Positions 34,274 through 42,179 of a stretch of DNA of 64,000 nucleotides are shown piece by piece (the stretch's first letter is position 1; every line of letters starts with the position of its first letter). The notes under the pieces are model-generated. The model worked only from the letters and a program-made list of their open reading frames with translations, did no database searches and was not told the DNA's origin. The position numbers and the translations under genes are program-made. The stretch lies in the NCBI RefSeq assembly GCF_019468565.1, contig NZ_CP080521.1, positions 5,270,001 to 5,334,000 on the forward strand, in the 5' to 3' direction. This stretch comes from Pseudonocardia sp. DSM 110487. GTDB taxonomy: Bacteria > Actinomycetota > Actinomycetes > Mycobacteriales > Pseudonocardiaceae.

Positions 34274-34300
34274 GGCCTGAGTTGTTCAGAGCGCTCCTAG
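34274..34300 (-). repeat. Right terminal inverted repeat with CTAG
   Basis: The reverse strand reads CTAG, GAGCGCT, CTGAACAACTCAGGCC. It pairs with 32739-32765 at 24 of 27 positions and bounds the insertion 10 bp before the stop codon of the DUF742 gene. Confidence 0.8.
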
Positions 34301-34310
34301 GCCGTGCCGG

Positions 34311-35117
34311 TCACAGCTTCCTGAGGCCGCTGAGCACGCGCTCCATCAGCGCCAGATCGGGTCCGTCGGAGCCTGCGACGCGGTGGACGGCCACGGCTCC
34401 CGCGGCCGCCAGGTCGCCGACGAGAACGCGCGCCACTCCGAGCGGCACACCCACGCGCGCCGCGAGCTCCGCGACCGACCGCGGTTCCCGGCACAGACCG
34501 AGCACGGCATGGTGTTCGCTGGTGAGGCTCGTCGTGCGCGACTGCGGGACCGCCGACACGAGCGTCTCGATCGAGAGCTGGAAGGCCGAGCGCGTGCGCC
34601 CGCGGGTGTACACGTACGGACGCACGGACGCCGACCCGCCTGCGACGGGTTCCTCCGCCTCCTGCTGGGGCGGCGCGACCGGCAGCGGAGCCTGCGGACC
34701 GACGCGAACAACAGCGACCGGCTCGACCGGCGCGGGCCGGGGTTTGCGCTCCTTGCGGGCGCCCCCGAAGCGGGCGCCCGTCAACCCGACCACCGGTCCG
34801 CCGGGCTCCTCCACGTCGGGCACCTCTACGTCGGGCACCTCCACCTCGGGCGGCGGCTCAGCGCGTCCGACGGGAGCCAACGCCTCAGCCGGTGCGCCGT
34901 GCATGCGGGCGCCCCCTCGCGGAGCCGGGCCGGGCGGCACGACCGGGATCGCCACGGTGTCCGCCTCCGGCGCGGTCTCGACGGCCGGCGCTCCGTCGGC
35001 CTCGGCCGCCTTCTTCCTGCGGGCGGTGCGCCGCCGACGCGGCGCACCCCCGAAACGTGCGCCCGTGGTACCGATCGCGGGGCCTTGATCTTCCGCTGAA
35101 TCGTCCGCAGTGTCCAC
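34311..35117 (-). CDS. Orphan DUF742 protein with long N-terminal extension and repeated TGARFGG motif
   Basis: A 268-residue protein whose last 115 residues are a DUF742 domain (SVRPYVYTRGRTRSAFQLSIETLVSA, then ARVGVPLGVARVLVGDLAAAGAVAVH, ending LMERVLSGLRKL). The first 150 residues are an extension rich in Pro, Glu, Val and Arg. It contains the motif TGARFGGA twice (GTTGARFGGAPRRRR and GLTGARFGGARKERK) and tandem VEVPD units. GTG 35117 is chosen because GGGGGAAGGG lies 6 nt upstream; the in-frame TTG at 35135 would begin on that site itself. No kinase, roadblock or GTPase gene adjoins, so it is separate from the conservon at 2.5-5.4 kb, with which it may interact. Confidence 0.85.
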   Translation of the reverse strand: MDTADDSAEDQGPAIGTTGARFGGAPRRRRTARRKKAAEADGAPAVETAPEADTVAIPVVPPGPAPRGGARMHGAPAEALAPVGRAEPPPEVEVPDVEVPDVEEPGGPVVGLTGARFGGARKERKPRPAPVEPVAVVRVGPQAPLPVAPPQQEAEEPVAGGSASVRPYVYTRGRTRSAFQLSIETLVSAVPQSRTTSLTSEHHAVLGLCREPRSVAELAARVGVPLGVARVLVGDLAAAGAVAVHRVAGSDGPDLALMERVLSGLRKL

Positions 35118-35172
35118 TTCGTGCCCTTCCCCCAACGCTCCGAAGTGCGTCCACCATGTCGACGGCGCGTTA

Positions 35173-35191
35173 CGATTGTGTTACTCAATCG
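35173..35191. promoter_or_regulatory. CGATTG/CAATCG dyad in AT-rich divergent region
   Basis: CGATTG (35173-35178) and CAATCG (35186-35191) are separated by 7 nt, and a further GACGATTGG follows at 35204. The surrounding 35165-35245 is markedly more AT-rich than the rest of the window and lies between the divergent DUF742 and luciferase-like genes. It probably holds the promoters of both, but no specific factor can be named. Confidence 0.35.
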
Positions 35192-35278
35192 TTCCGCCGT
35201 CATGACGATTGGTGATCACATAACTACAAAGAGTAATTTCACCGGCGGCCGACCGGGTGACGGTGGAGGATCAAGGGC

Positions 35279-36052
35279 ATGACCCACCCCATCCGGATCG
35301 GTGTCCAGCTGCAGCCCCAGCACGCCGACTACGTGCAGATCCGTGCCGCCCTCGCCGAGGCCGAGGATGCCGGCGTCGACATCGCGTTCAACTGGGACCA
35401 CTTCTTCCCCCTGTACGGGGAGCCCGACGGCAAGCACTTCGAGTGCTGGACGATGCTCGGCGCGTGGGCCGAGGCCACCAGCCGGGTCGAGATCGGCGCC
35501 CTCGTCAGCTGCAACAGCTACCGCAACCCCGAACTGCTCGCCGACATGGCCCGCACCGTCGACCACATCTCCGGCGGACGCCTCATCCTGGGCATCGGCG
35601 CAGGCTGGTTCCAGCGCGACTACGACGAGTACGGCTACGACTTCGCGACCGCAGGCGCGCGGCTGGCCGACCTCGCCCAGGCCCTCCCCCGCATCCGCGA
35701 CCGCTGGTCGAAGCTCAACCCCGCGCCCACGCGCGACATCCCCGTGCTCGTCGGGGGTGGCGGGGAGCGCAAGACCCTGCGCTACACGGCCGAGCACGCC
35801 ACGATCTGGCACAGCTTCGGCGACCTCGACACCTTCACCCGCAAGTGCGAGATCCTGGACCGCCACTGCGCCGACGTCGGCCGCGACCCGGGCGAGATCG
35901 AACGCTCCATCGGGGTGTCCGCGCCGCCGCAGGAGGTCGCAGACGGGCTGCTCGCCGCCGGCGCGAGCCTGTTCACGATCGGTGTCGGTGGCCCCGACTA
36001 CGACCTCGGCCTGGTCAAGGAGTGGATCGCCTGGCGCGACGCCCAGCGCTGA
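35279..36052 (+). CDS. Luciferase-like F420-dependent oxidoreductase
   Basis: A 257-residue luciferase-like monooxygenase-fold protein, F420-type. It opens with IRIGVQLQPQHADYVQIRAALAEAEDAGVDIAFNWDHFFPLYG and has LGIGAGWFQRDYDEYGYDF, the conserved GAGW motif near residue 108, and VLVGGGGERKTLRYTAEHATIWHSFG further on. Substrates differ widely in this family and cannot be predicted. The ATG has AAGGGC upstream. It is a stand-alone gene between a divergent DUF742 gene and a palindromic repeat. Confidence 0.87.
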   Translation: MTHPIRIGVQLQPQHADYVQIRAALAEAEDAGVDIAFNWDHFFPLYGEPDGKHFECWTMLGAWAEATSRVEIGALVSCNSYRNPELLADMARTVDHISGGRLILGIGAGWFQRDYDEYGYDFATAGARLADLAQALPRIRDRWSKLNPAPTRDIPVLVGGGGERKTLRYTAEHATIWHSFGDLDTFTRKCEILDRHCADVGRDPGEIERSIGVSAPPQEVADGLLAAGASLFTIGVGGPDYDLGLVKEWIAWRDAQR

Positions 36053-36099
36053 CCGGCGCAAGATCGCCGATCTTGGGTAGCGCCGGCTGCCCCAGCCCT

Positions 36100-36252
36100 C
36101 CGGTGGTCGAGTAGGGACGGCGCCCCAGCGCCGGCCCGTATCGAGACCACCATCCTGCAGGGAAGTGTTCTCGATACGCGCCGGCCCTGGCGGGCCGGCG
36201 CTACTCGACCACCGGGAAGTTCTGGGCCGGCGCTACTCGACCTGCGGGTAGC
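36100..36252. repeat. Palindromic repeat (TACTCGACCACC/TATCGAGACC type)
   Basis: Perfect 15-bp outer arms CCGGTGGTCGAGTAG (36100-36114) and CTACTCGACCACCGG (36201-36215) enclose further pairing segments (CGCCGGCCCGTATCGAG against CTCGATACGCGCCGG). A partial extra copy GGCCGGCGCTACTCGACC follows at about 36226-36243. This motif set is a common dispersed palindrome in many actinobacterial genomes. It separates convergent genes and may act as a two-way terminator. Confidence 0.75.
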
Positions 36253-36263
36253 CGCCTACGTTC

Positions 36264-37376
36264 TCAGGCCGGCACCGACGCCCGCTCCGCAGCGTCCCGC
36301 CGTGCCACCTCCGCGCGGACCAGCGGGATGACCTCGCGGCCGAACTCCGTGGCGTCTTCCAGGAGGTCGTAGCCGCGCGCCGACAGGATCCGCACGCCGA
36401 GGTCGTAGTAGTCCATCAGCGCGGCGGCCACCGTCTCGGGTGTGCCGACCAGCGCCGTCGAGTTGCCGGCACCGCCGGTCGCCTTGGCGGTGACCGTCCA
36501 CAGTGCCCTGTCGTGGCGCTCGCCCTGCTCGGCGATCGCGAGCAGGCGCTGCGAGCCGGCGTTCTCCGGGTCGGTGAGCCGGTGGCGGCGGCTGAGCTGC
36601 GCAGTGCCGCCCTTCGTCCGGTCCTGGATGCGAGCCACGGTGGCGTAGGCCTTCTCCCATGCCTCTTCCTCCGTGCGGCCGAGGATCGGGCGGAACGCCA
36701 CCTGGAACGTCGGCGCCGGGCGGCCCGCGGCCGCGGCGAGCTCGGTGATCGCGCGGATCTGCTCGGCCGTGCCGGCGAGCGGCTCGCCCCACAGCGCGTA
36801 GATGTCGGCCTCCTCCGCCCCGACCTTGTACGCGGCGGGCGACGAGCCGCCGAACGAGATCCGCGGGCGCGGGTTCTGCGCGGGTTCGACGTCGAGCACG
36901 AAGTCGCTGAAGGTGTAGTGCTCGCCGTGGAAGTCGAACGGCTCGCGCGAGGTCCAGGCCTTCTTGAAGATCTGGATCGCCTCGCGGGTGCGGTCGTAGC
37001 GGCGGTCCTTGGGCAGGGTGTCGCCCTCGCGCTGCTGCTCGTGGTCGTTGCCGCCGGTGATGACGTGCACGGTGGTGCGCCCGCCGCTGATGACGTCCAG
37101 CGTGGCGATGGTCTTCGCCGCGAACGTGGGATAGGAGACGTTCGGCCGGTGCGCGACGAGCACCTGCAGGCGCTCGGTGCGGCAGGCGATCAAGGCGGCG
37201 GCCTGGGCGGGGTCGGGGCTGCCGCTTCCGTACGCGGTGAGCACCCGGTCCCAGCCGGACTCCTCGTGGGCGCGGGCCAGCGCCACGGTGTACTCGGGGT
37301 CGAACGCGGGGCCCGAGCGCGCCGTCGTCTCGGTGCCGTCGTTGGTGGCTCCCATGCCGAGGAACTCCACGGGCAT
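36264..37376 (-). CDS. SsuD-like flavin-dependent alkanesulfonate monooxygenase
   Basis: A 370-residue member of the bacterial luciferase superfamily, alkanesulfonate/nitrilotriacetate monooxygenase branch. Typical segments are YTVALARAHEESGWDRVLTAYGSGSPDPAQAAA, HRPNVSYPTFAAKTIATLDVISGGRTTVHVITGG, then YDRTREAIQIFKKAWTSREPFDFHGEHYTF and PRISFGGSSPAAYKVGAEEADIYALWGEP. It uses reduced FMN to release sulfite from organosulfonates. A 26-codon sulfur-type leader peptide lies 39 bp upstream, consistent with control by sulfur or cysteine supply. The ATG has GAGGAG about 8 nt upstream. Confidence 0.9.
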   Translation of the reverse strand: MPVEFLGMGATNDGTETTARSGPAFDPEYTVALARAHEESGWDRVLTAYGSGSPDPAQAAALIACRTERLQVLVAHRPNVSYPTFAAKTIATLDVISGGRTTVHVITGGNDHEQQREGDTLPKDRRYDRTREAIQIFKKAWTSREPFDFHGEHYTFSDFVLDVEPAQNPRPRISFGGSSPAAYKVGAEEADIYALWGEPLAGTAEQIRAITELAAAAGRPAPTFQVAFRPILGRTEEEAWEKAYATVARIQDRTKGGTAQLSRRHRLTDPENAGSQRLLAIAEQGERHDRALWTVTAKATGGAGNSTALVGTPETVAAALMDYYDLGVRILSARGYDLLEDATEFGREVIPLVRAEVARRDAAERASVPA

Positions 37377-37415
37377 GTCGAATACTCCTCGTGAGTGGTG
37401 GAGGGGTGGCGGCCG

Positions 37416-37496
37416 TCAGGAGCCCGGACACGCCGCCGACCACACGCGACCGAGGTCGACGTGCCGTCGCGTCACCAGCGGAACGCGGATAGCCAC
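37416..37496 (-). CDS. Actinobacterial sulfur-operon leader peptide (26 residues)
   Basis: A very short frame from GTG 37496 to TGA 37416 with GGAGTGGAG just upstream. The peptide contains RVPLVTRRHVDLGRVWS and ends in a Cys-containing AACPGS. This pattern (LVTRRHVDLxRV..., short Cys tail) is the conserved 'putative leader peptide' that precedes many actinobacterial sulfur-metabolism genes. Ribosome stalling on the Cys codon when cysteine is short would raise expression of the SsuD-like gene 39 bp downstream. It matches the family too closely to be chance, although translation is inferred. Confidence 0.8.
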   Translation of the reverse strand: MAIRVPLVTRRHVDLGRVWSAACPGS

Positions 37497-37638
37497 GAAC
37501 TCCACTCCAGCACCCGGCATCGCGAGCGTCAACGTCCTTCACCGGCTGTCGTTCACTGGCTGGCGCCCCGAACGCGACCTACAGTCGATGGAGTCGGCGC
37601 GACGCGGCGCATGCCCCATCCCCTCGGAGGAGCCGTCT

Positions 37639-39546
37639 GTGAGCTCTGCGATCGCGATCGTCGGCGCGGGCCCGCGCGGCGTCGGGATCCTCGAGCGCAT
37701 GGGCGCCAGCGCTCCCGAGCTGGGGCCCGACGGCCTGGACGTGCACCTGATCGACCCGTACCCGCCGGGTGCAGGGCGGATATGGCGCCACGAGCAGTCA
37801 CCGCTGCTCGCGATGAACTCCATGGCCGCCGACGTCACGATGTTCACCGACGAGACCGTGATCTGCGACGGCCCGATCGTGCCGGGCCCGTCGTTCTGGG
37901 AGTGGGCGCAGGAGCTGCGCACGCGTGGCGACCCCGACGCCATCGGCCCCGAGCTGGCCGCCGAACTGCGAAGCGTCACCGCATCCACGTTCCCGAGCCG
38001 CCGGCTGCAGAGCGCCTACCTCGCCTGGGTGCTGCGCGACGTGATCGCCGGGCTGCCGCCCGGGATGCGGGCGCACCTGCACCGCACGCGCGCCGTCGAC
38101 CTTGCCGAGGACGGTGACCGCCAGCTGGTCCGGCTGGAGAACGGCGGCACGCTGCGCGTCGACGCCGTGGTGCTGGCGTCCGGCCACCTCGACGCCACGC
38201 CGACCGACGACGAACGGGCACTCGCCGCCCGTGCCGCCGATGCCGGGCTCACCTACCTGCCTCCCGAGCAGACCACCGACTCGGACCTGTCGGTAATCGC
38301 GCCGGGCGAGACCGTGCTCGTCCGCGGGCTCGGCCTTGCGTTCATCGATCTCGTCGTGCTCCTGTTCGAAGGGCGCGGCGGGCGCTTCGAACCCGACGGC
38401 GACGGGCTGCGCTACGTGCCGTCCGGGGCTGAGCCGCGGCTCGTCGCCGGCTCGCCACGCGGGATGCCCTACCACTCGAAGCCCCACTACGGCCTGCGCG
38501 CGGGCCGGCCGCCGCTGCCGCGGTTCTTCGGGCCTGCGGCCGTCGACCCGCTGATCGCCTCGGGCGGGCCGGTCGAGCTGCACACGCAGGCGTGGCCCCT
38601 GATGGCGAAGGAGATCGCCTGGGGCTGGTACCACGAGCTGTTCGTCGGCCACCCGGGGCGCGTCCTGATGCCGTGGGCCGAGTTCGCGGCGCGGTACGCC
38701 GGCCTCGGGTGGGACTCACCCGCGATGGCGCAGCTGATCGCCGCGGCCGTGCCGGACCCGGTGGACCACATCGATCTCACCGCCCTCGACCACCCCCTCG
38801 ACGGCGTCCGCGCTCCGGACCTCGCCGCCCTGCAACCCCTCGTGCGCGAGCGCATCGCCGAAGATCTGCGCCAGCACGTGGATCCGGCGCACACGCCGCA
38901 CCTCGGCGCGTTCGTCGCGATGCTGTCGGTGTTCGGGGAGGTCACCCGGCTGGCCGGTTCCGGGGTGCTCTCCGCGCGGTCACGGGCGCGGGATCTGAGC
39001 TGGTGGCAGAGCTTCTTCAACGCGGTCGCGAGCGGCCCGCCCGGCTTCCGGGTGCGCGAGCTGCTCGCGCTGTCCCGAGCCGGATACGTCGCGTTCCTCG
39101 GCGAGGGCATGTGGATTGACACCGGGGTCGACGGCGGCGACGTCGTCTTCCGGGCGGGGAGCGCCAGCCTGCCGGACGCCCCGCCGGTCACCACCCGGGC
39201 GCTCGTCGACGCGCGCCTGCCGGACCCGAGCGCGGCCCGCACCACCGACCCGCTGCTCGCCAACCTGCTCGCGGGCGGCGCCGTCAGCGAGGAGGTGCTG
39301 CGCGACACCGACGGCACGGTGCTGCGCAACACCGGCCTCATCCGCGTCCGGCCGGCCGACGGGGCGCTCATCGATGCCGCGGGCCACCCGCATCCGCGGC
39401 GGTTCGCCGTGGGTCCGCACACCACGGTGAAGGTGGCGGGTGCGTTCACCCGGCCCGGCATGAACGCGCAGAGCCTGCGCTACAACGACGCCGTCGCCCG
39501 TGCGGTGCTGCGCAGCCTCCCCGGGGCGCGGGCCGCTGCGGCGTAG
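37639..39546 (+). CDS. FAD/NAD(P)-binding oxidoreductase-like protein
   Basis: A 635-residue protein of the FAD-NAD(P)-binding (HI0933/YdhS-like) family. The dinucleotide motif is AIVGAGPRGVGILERM at residues 6-21, followed by VHLIDPYPPGAGRIWR and MNSMAADVTMFTDE. A second conserved block is VVLASGHLDATPT. The C-terminus ends AGAFTRPGMNAQSLRYNDAVAR. GTG 37639 has GGAGGAG 6 nt upstream and directly precedes the first strand. It diverges from the SsuD-like gene and its leader, so it may share sulfur-linked control; members are often found near such monooxygenases. Its reaction is unknown. Confidence 0.85.
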   Translation: MSSAIAIVGAGPRGVGILERMGASAPELGPDGLDVHLIDPYPPGAGRIWRHEQSPLLAMNSMAADVTMFTDETVICDGPIVPGPSFWEWAQELRTRGDPDAIGPELAAELRSVTASTFPSRRLQSAYLAWVLRDVIAGLPPGMRAHLHRTRAVDLAEDGDRQLVRLENGGTLRVDAVVLASGHLDATPTDDERALAARAADAGLTYLPPEQTTDSDLSVIAPGETVLVRGLGLAFIDLVVLLFEGRGGRFEPDGDGLRYVPSGAEPRLVAGSPRGMPYHSKPHYGLRAGRPPLPRFFGPAAVDPLIASGGPVELHTQAWPLMAKEIAWGWYHELFVGHPGRVLMPWAEFAARYAGLGWDSPAMAQLIAAAVPDPVDHIDLTALDHPLDGVRAPDLAALQPLVRERIAEDLRQHVDPAHTPHLGAFVAMLSVFGEVTRLAGSGVLSARSRARDLSWWQSFFNAVASGPPGFRVRELLALSRAGYVAFLGEGMWIDTGVDGGDVVFRAGSASLPDAPPVTTRALVDARLPDPSAARTTDPLLANLLAGGAVSEEVLRDTDGTVLRNTGLIRVRPADGALIDAAGHPHPRRFAVGPHTTVKVAGAFTRPGMNAQSLRYNDAVARAVLRSLPGARAAAA

Positions 39547-39596
39547 TGCGAGCGGCATAGTGTGATCGGTCCGCGCTTTCGACGTCCGGAGGCCAC

Positions 39597-40670
39597 ATGC
39601 CGCACCCGATCCCGCCGCAGCCGGAGATGGCGCTGATCACCGAGGCGGTCACCCGCTCGATCAGCCCGGAGAACCCCACCGGCGCGCCCGGCGCCGGAGG
39701 TGGCGCCACCGAGGGCACCGGCGCGGCCGCGGCACGCGACCTCGGCCGCGGCTGGAAGGTCTCCCCCTCCATCGAGATCCCGGCCGGCACCACCGCTCGC
39801 CTCGCCGAGATCGACGGGCCCGGGGTCGTGCAGCACATCTGGCTCACCACGCACCCGTCGCACTGGCGCGACCTGCTGCTGCGGATGCACTGGGACGGCG
39901 ACGCCGAGCCGGCCGTCGAGGTGCCGATCGGCGACTTCTTCGGACAGGGCTGGGGCGAGTTCGCCCAGCTGTCGTCGCAGGTCGTGGCCGTGAACCCGCA
40001 CGGGGGGTTCAACTGCTACTGGCAGATGCCGTTCCGGGCGGCGGCCCGCATCACGCTGGAGAACGTCGGGCCCGACCCGGCGATCGTCTACTTCCAGATC
40101 ACCTACGCGCTGGCTCCGGTGCCCGAGCAGGCCGGCTACCTGCACGCCCAGTGGCGCCGCGACAACCCGCTGCCCAAGGGCAGCACGCACCCGCTCCTCG
40201 ACGGCGTCGCCGGGCGGGGGCACTACGTCGGCACGTACCTCGCATGGGCCTCGAACTCGAGCGGCTGGTGGGGTGAGGGCGAGATGAAGTTCTACCTCGA
40301 TGACGACGACGAGCTCCCCACCATCTGCGGCACCGGTACCGAGGACTACTTCGGTGGCGCGTGGAACTTCGACGTCCCCGGCCACGGCTACACCGCTTTC
40401 ACCACGCCGTACCTCGGGCTGCACCAGGTCCTGCGCCCGGACGGGTGCTACCGCAGCCAGCAGCGGTTCGGCATGTACCGCTGGCACCTGGCCGACCCCA
40501 TCCGGTTCTCCCGCGCCCTCCGCGTGGACGTCCAGGCCCTCGGCTGGCGCTCGGGGCACCGCTACCTGCAGCTGCAGGACGACATCGCGTCGGTTGCCTG
40601 GTTCTACCTCGACCGGACCTCCACCCACCGTCCCCCGACGCCTGAGGTCGACGACCTCGAGGTCACCTGA
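39597..40670 (+). CDS. GH172 (DUF2961) glycoside hydrolase-like protein
   Basis: A 357-residue DUF2961 protein, now glycoside hydrolase family 172. Conserved elements are IDGPGVVQHIWLTT, VEVPIGDFFGQGWG, GGFNCYWQMPF, GEGEMKFYLDDDDELPTICGTGTEDYFGGAWNF and RWHLADPIRF. The Glu in GTGTEDYFGG and a Glu in GEGEMKFY about 20 residues earlier correspond to the catalytic pair described for bifidobacterial alpha-fructofuranosidase of this family. It could act on difructose anhydrides or arabinofuranosides. No signal peptide is present, so the substrate must be imported. It starts at ATG 39597, 50 bp after the FAD gene. Confidence 0.85.
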   Translation: MPHPIPPQPEMALITEAVTRSISPENPTGAPGAGGGATEGTGAAAARDLGRGWKVSPSIEIPAGTTARLAEIDGPGVVQHIWLTTHPSHWRDLLLRMHWDGDAEPAVEVPIGDFFGQGWGEFAQLSSQVVAVNPHGGFNCYWQMPFRAAARITLENVGPDPAIVYFQITYALAPVPEQAGYLHAQWRRDNPLPKGSTHPLLDGVAGRGHYVGTYLAWASNSSGWWGEGEMKFYLDDDDELPTICGTGTEDYFGGAWNFDVPGHGYTAFTTPYLGLHQVLRPDGCYRSQQRFGMYRWHLADPIRFSRALRVDVQALGWRSGHRYLQLQDDIASVAWFYLDRTSTHRPPTPEVDDLEVT

Positions 40671-40734
40671 GCGCGCGTCGCGAGTCGCGGTCCGGGTGTA
40701 CGCGTGTCGGGCCCGGGCCTGCCAGACTGCGCCG

Positions 40735-41199
40735 GTGGCAACGCGGAGCGCAGGAGTGGTGCTGCACCGGCAGGGCCCGGACGGCACCGAGGTGCTGCTC
40801 GGGCACATGGGTGGGCCGTTCTGGGCCCGCAAGGACGACGGGGCGTGGTCGATCCCCAAGGGCGAGCACGGCCCCGACGAGGACCCACGGGCAGCGGCGG
40901 CAAGGGAGTTCGCCGAGGAGCTCGGTGCGCCCCTGCCCGGCGGGACGCTCGTCGAGCTCGGCGAGGTGCGGCTCTCGGGCGGGAAGCGGATCACGGCCTT
41001 CGCCCTCGCCGCCGACTTCGACACCGACGGCATCGTCCCCGGCACGTTCTCGATGGAGTGGCCGCCGCGGTCGGGCTCGCTGCGGGAGTTCCCGGAAATC
41101 GATCGCGCGGCATGGTTCGGGCTCGACGCGGCCCGGCGGAAGATCACGAAAGGGCAGCTCCCGCTGCTCGACCGGTTGCCCGCCGTGGTCGCGGGGTAA
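40735..41199 (+). CDS. NUDIX hydrolase
   Basis: A 154-residue NUDIX protein. The box GEHGPDEDPRAAAAREFAEELG fits Gx5Ex7REUxEExGU exactly. It starts at GTG with ATRSAGVVLHRQGPDGTEVLLGHMGGPFWARKDDGAWSIPKGE. The sequence around WSIPKGE and FPEIDRAAWFGLDAARRKITKGQ resembles the diadenosine/nucleotide-sugar or 'mutT-like' type of actinobacteria. The substrate cannot be assigned. It is followed by a DUF4126-type membrane protein gene 5 bp downstream, so the two are probably co-transcribed. Confidence 0.88.
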   Translation: MATRSAGVVLHRQGPDGTEVLLGHMGGPFWARKDDGAWSIPKGEHGPDEDPRAAAAREFAEELGAPLPGGTLVELGEVRLSGGKRITAFALAADFDTDGIVPGTFSMEWPPRSGSLREFPEIDRAAWFGLDAARRKITKGQLPLLDRLPAVVAG

Positions 41200-41204
41200 C
41201 GGGG

Positions 41205-42119
41205 ATGCTCATGAGGTCCCTCGTCTCCGGGCTGCTCCGCGGTGCCGCGGCGGGCGCTGCCGGCACGACCGCGCACGCCGCGGCGGGCACCCTCGACCGC
41301 ACCCGTCGGGCGCGCCGGCTCTCGCCGACGGGCCTGCTGGCCGACACCGCCGCCGGGGTCGGCCTCGGCGCGCTCGCCGGTCTGCTGCGCGCGACCGGGG
41401 TGCGACCACCTGCCGCCGTGAGCGGCATCCTGCTCGGGCTGGCGGACGCCTGGGTGCGTGGTGGCCTGCCGGCCGTCCTGCGGATCGTCGATCCGCGCCG
41501 GAGCGCCGACTGGGCGGCCGACGCCGTCGCACCCCTTGTGTACGGCTTCACGACGCACACCACGCTCGTCTCGGTGTCCCGGGTGGCCGAGGGCCGGGAG
41601 ACCGTCCCGCACGCGAGCCCCGCCGCGCTGCTGCGCGCGGCCGCGCTCGGGGCGGCGAGCGGGTCGCGCAGCGCCGCCGGGTTGGCCGCCGTGGCGCTGA
41701 CCTCCCGGCCCGACGACACCGGACCGGTCGCCTCGCGGCTCGGCGGCCGCACCGGCGGCGCGCTCTCCGGTCTGGCCGCCGCGGGCGAACTGGTCGCCGA
41801 CAAGCTGCCGGGCGTACCGAGCCGCCTCGCGCCGTTGGGGCTGATCCCCCGGGCCGCGTTCGGCGCCACATCGGCGGCCGCGGTCGCCCGGCGCGACGGG
41901 CACGACCCGACGCTGCCCGGCCTCGTCGGCGCCACCGCCGCGATCGGGGCGGCCGTGCTGGGCGTGCACCTGCGCGCCGCGGCCCAGCGACGCTTCGGGT
42001 CGGACCGGCCGGGCGCGGTGGCCGAGGACGTGATCGCCGCCGCGCTGGGCTGGCTGGGCGCCCGCCGCCCGGTCGCGGCGGCGGCGCCCGAGACGACCGA
42101 ACGGCCCCTTGCCCGTTGA
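41205..42119 (+). CDS. Membrane protein with C-terminal DUF4126-like region
   Basis: A 304-residue Ala/Gly/Leu-rich protein with several weakly hydrophobic helices. The N-terminal half (LLRGAAAGAAGTTAHAAAGTLDRTRR, then GVGLGALAGLLRATG) resembles YagU/DUF1440-type glycine-zipper proteins. The C-terminal half (LGAASGSRSAAGLAAVALTS, LVADKLPGVPSRLAPLGLIPRAAFGATSAAAVARR, VGATAAIGAAVLGVHLRAAA) follows the DUF4126 pattern. The fusion of two such units is seen in several actinobacteria. Function is unknown. ATG 41205 or 41211 may be used; the first has ACGGGG upstream. Confidence 0.72.
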   Translation: MLMRSLVSGLLRGAAAGAAGTTAHAAAGTLDRTRRARRLSPTGLLADTAAGVGLGALAGLLRATGVRPPAAVSGILLGLADAWVRGGLPAVLRIVDPRRSADWAADAVAPLVYGFTTHTTLVSVSRVAEGRETVPHASPAALLRAAALGAASGSRSAAGLAAVALTSRPDDTGPVASRLGGRTGGALSGLAAAGELVADKLPGVPSRLAPLGLIPRAAFGATSAAAVARRDGHDPTLPGLVGATAAIGAAVLGVHLRAAAQRRFGSDRPGAVAEDVIAAALGWLGARRPVAAAAPETTERPLAR

Positions 42120-42179
42120 TGCCGCGCTCATCAGTCGGCAGTGCTGGAATGATCCCGCGTCGCGGAGGTTGAGGAGAGC

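Larger units (their letters stand above)
32739..34300. mobile_element. Transposon-like insertion with CTAG target duplication, no transposase seen
   Basis: Inverted repeats at 32739-32765 and 34274-34300 match at 24 of 27 positions. Both begin with CTAG, followed by a terminal repeat with the shared block CTGAACAACTCAGGCC. CTAG duplications are typical of IS5-type insertions. The element separates the GGDEF-EAL stop (32738) from the DUF742 stop (34311). Inside are fragments of an integrative element (FtsK-like N-terminus, two tyrosine recombinase pieces) and one intact small gene with lower GC than its surroundings. No transposase frame was found, so it appears non-autonomous. Confidence 0.75.

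Noticed and set aside
32739..34300. Active prophage or complete AICE
   Set aside because: Only fragments of integrase and translocase are present and no replication or complete transfer genes.
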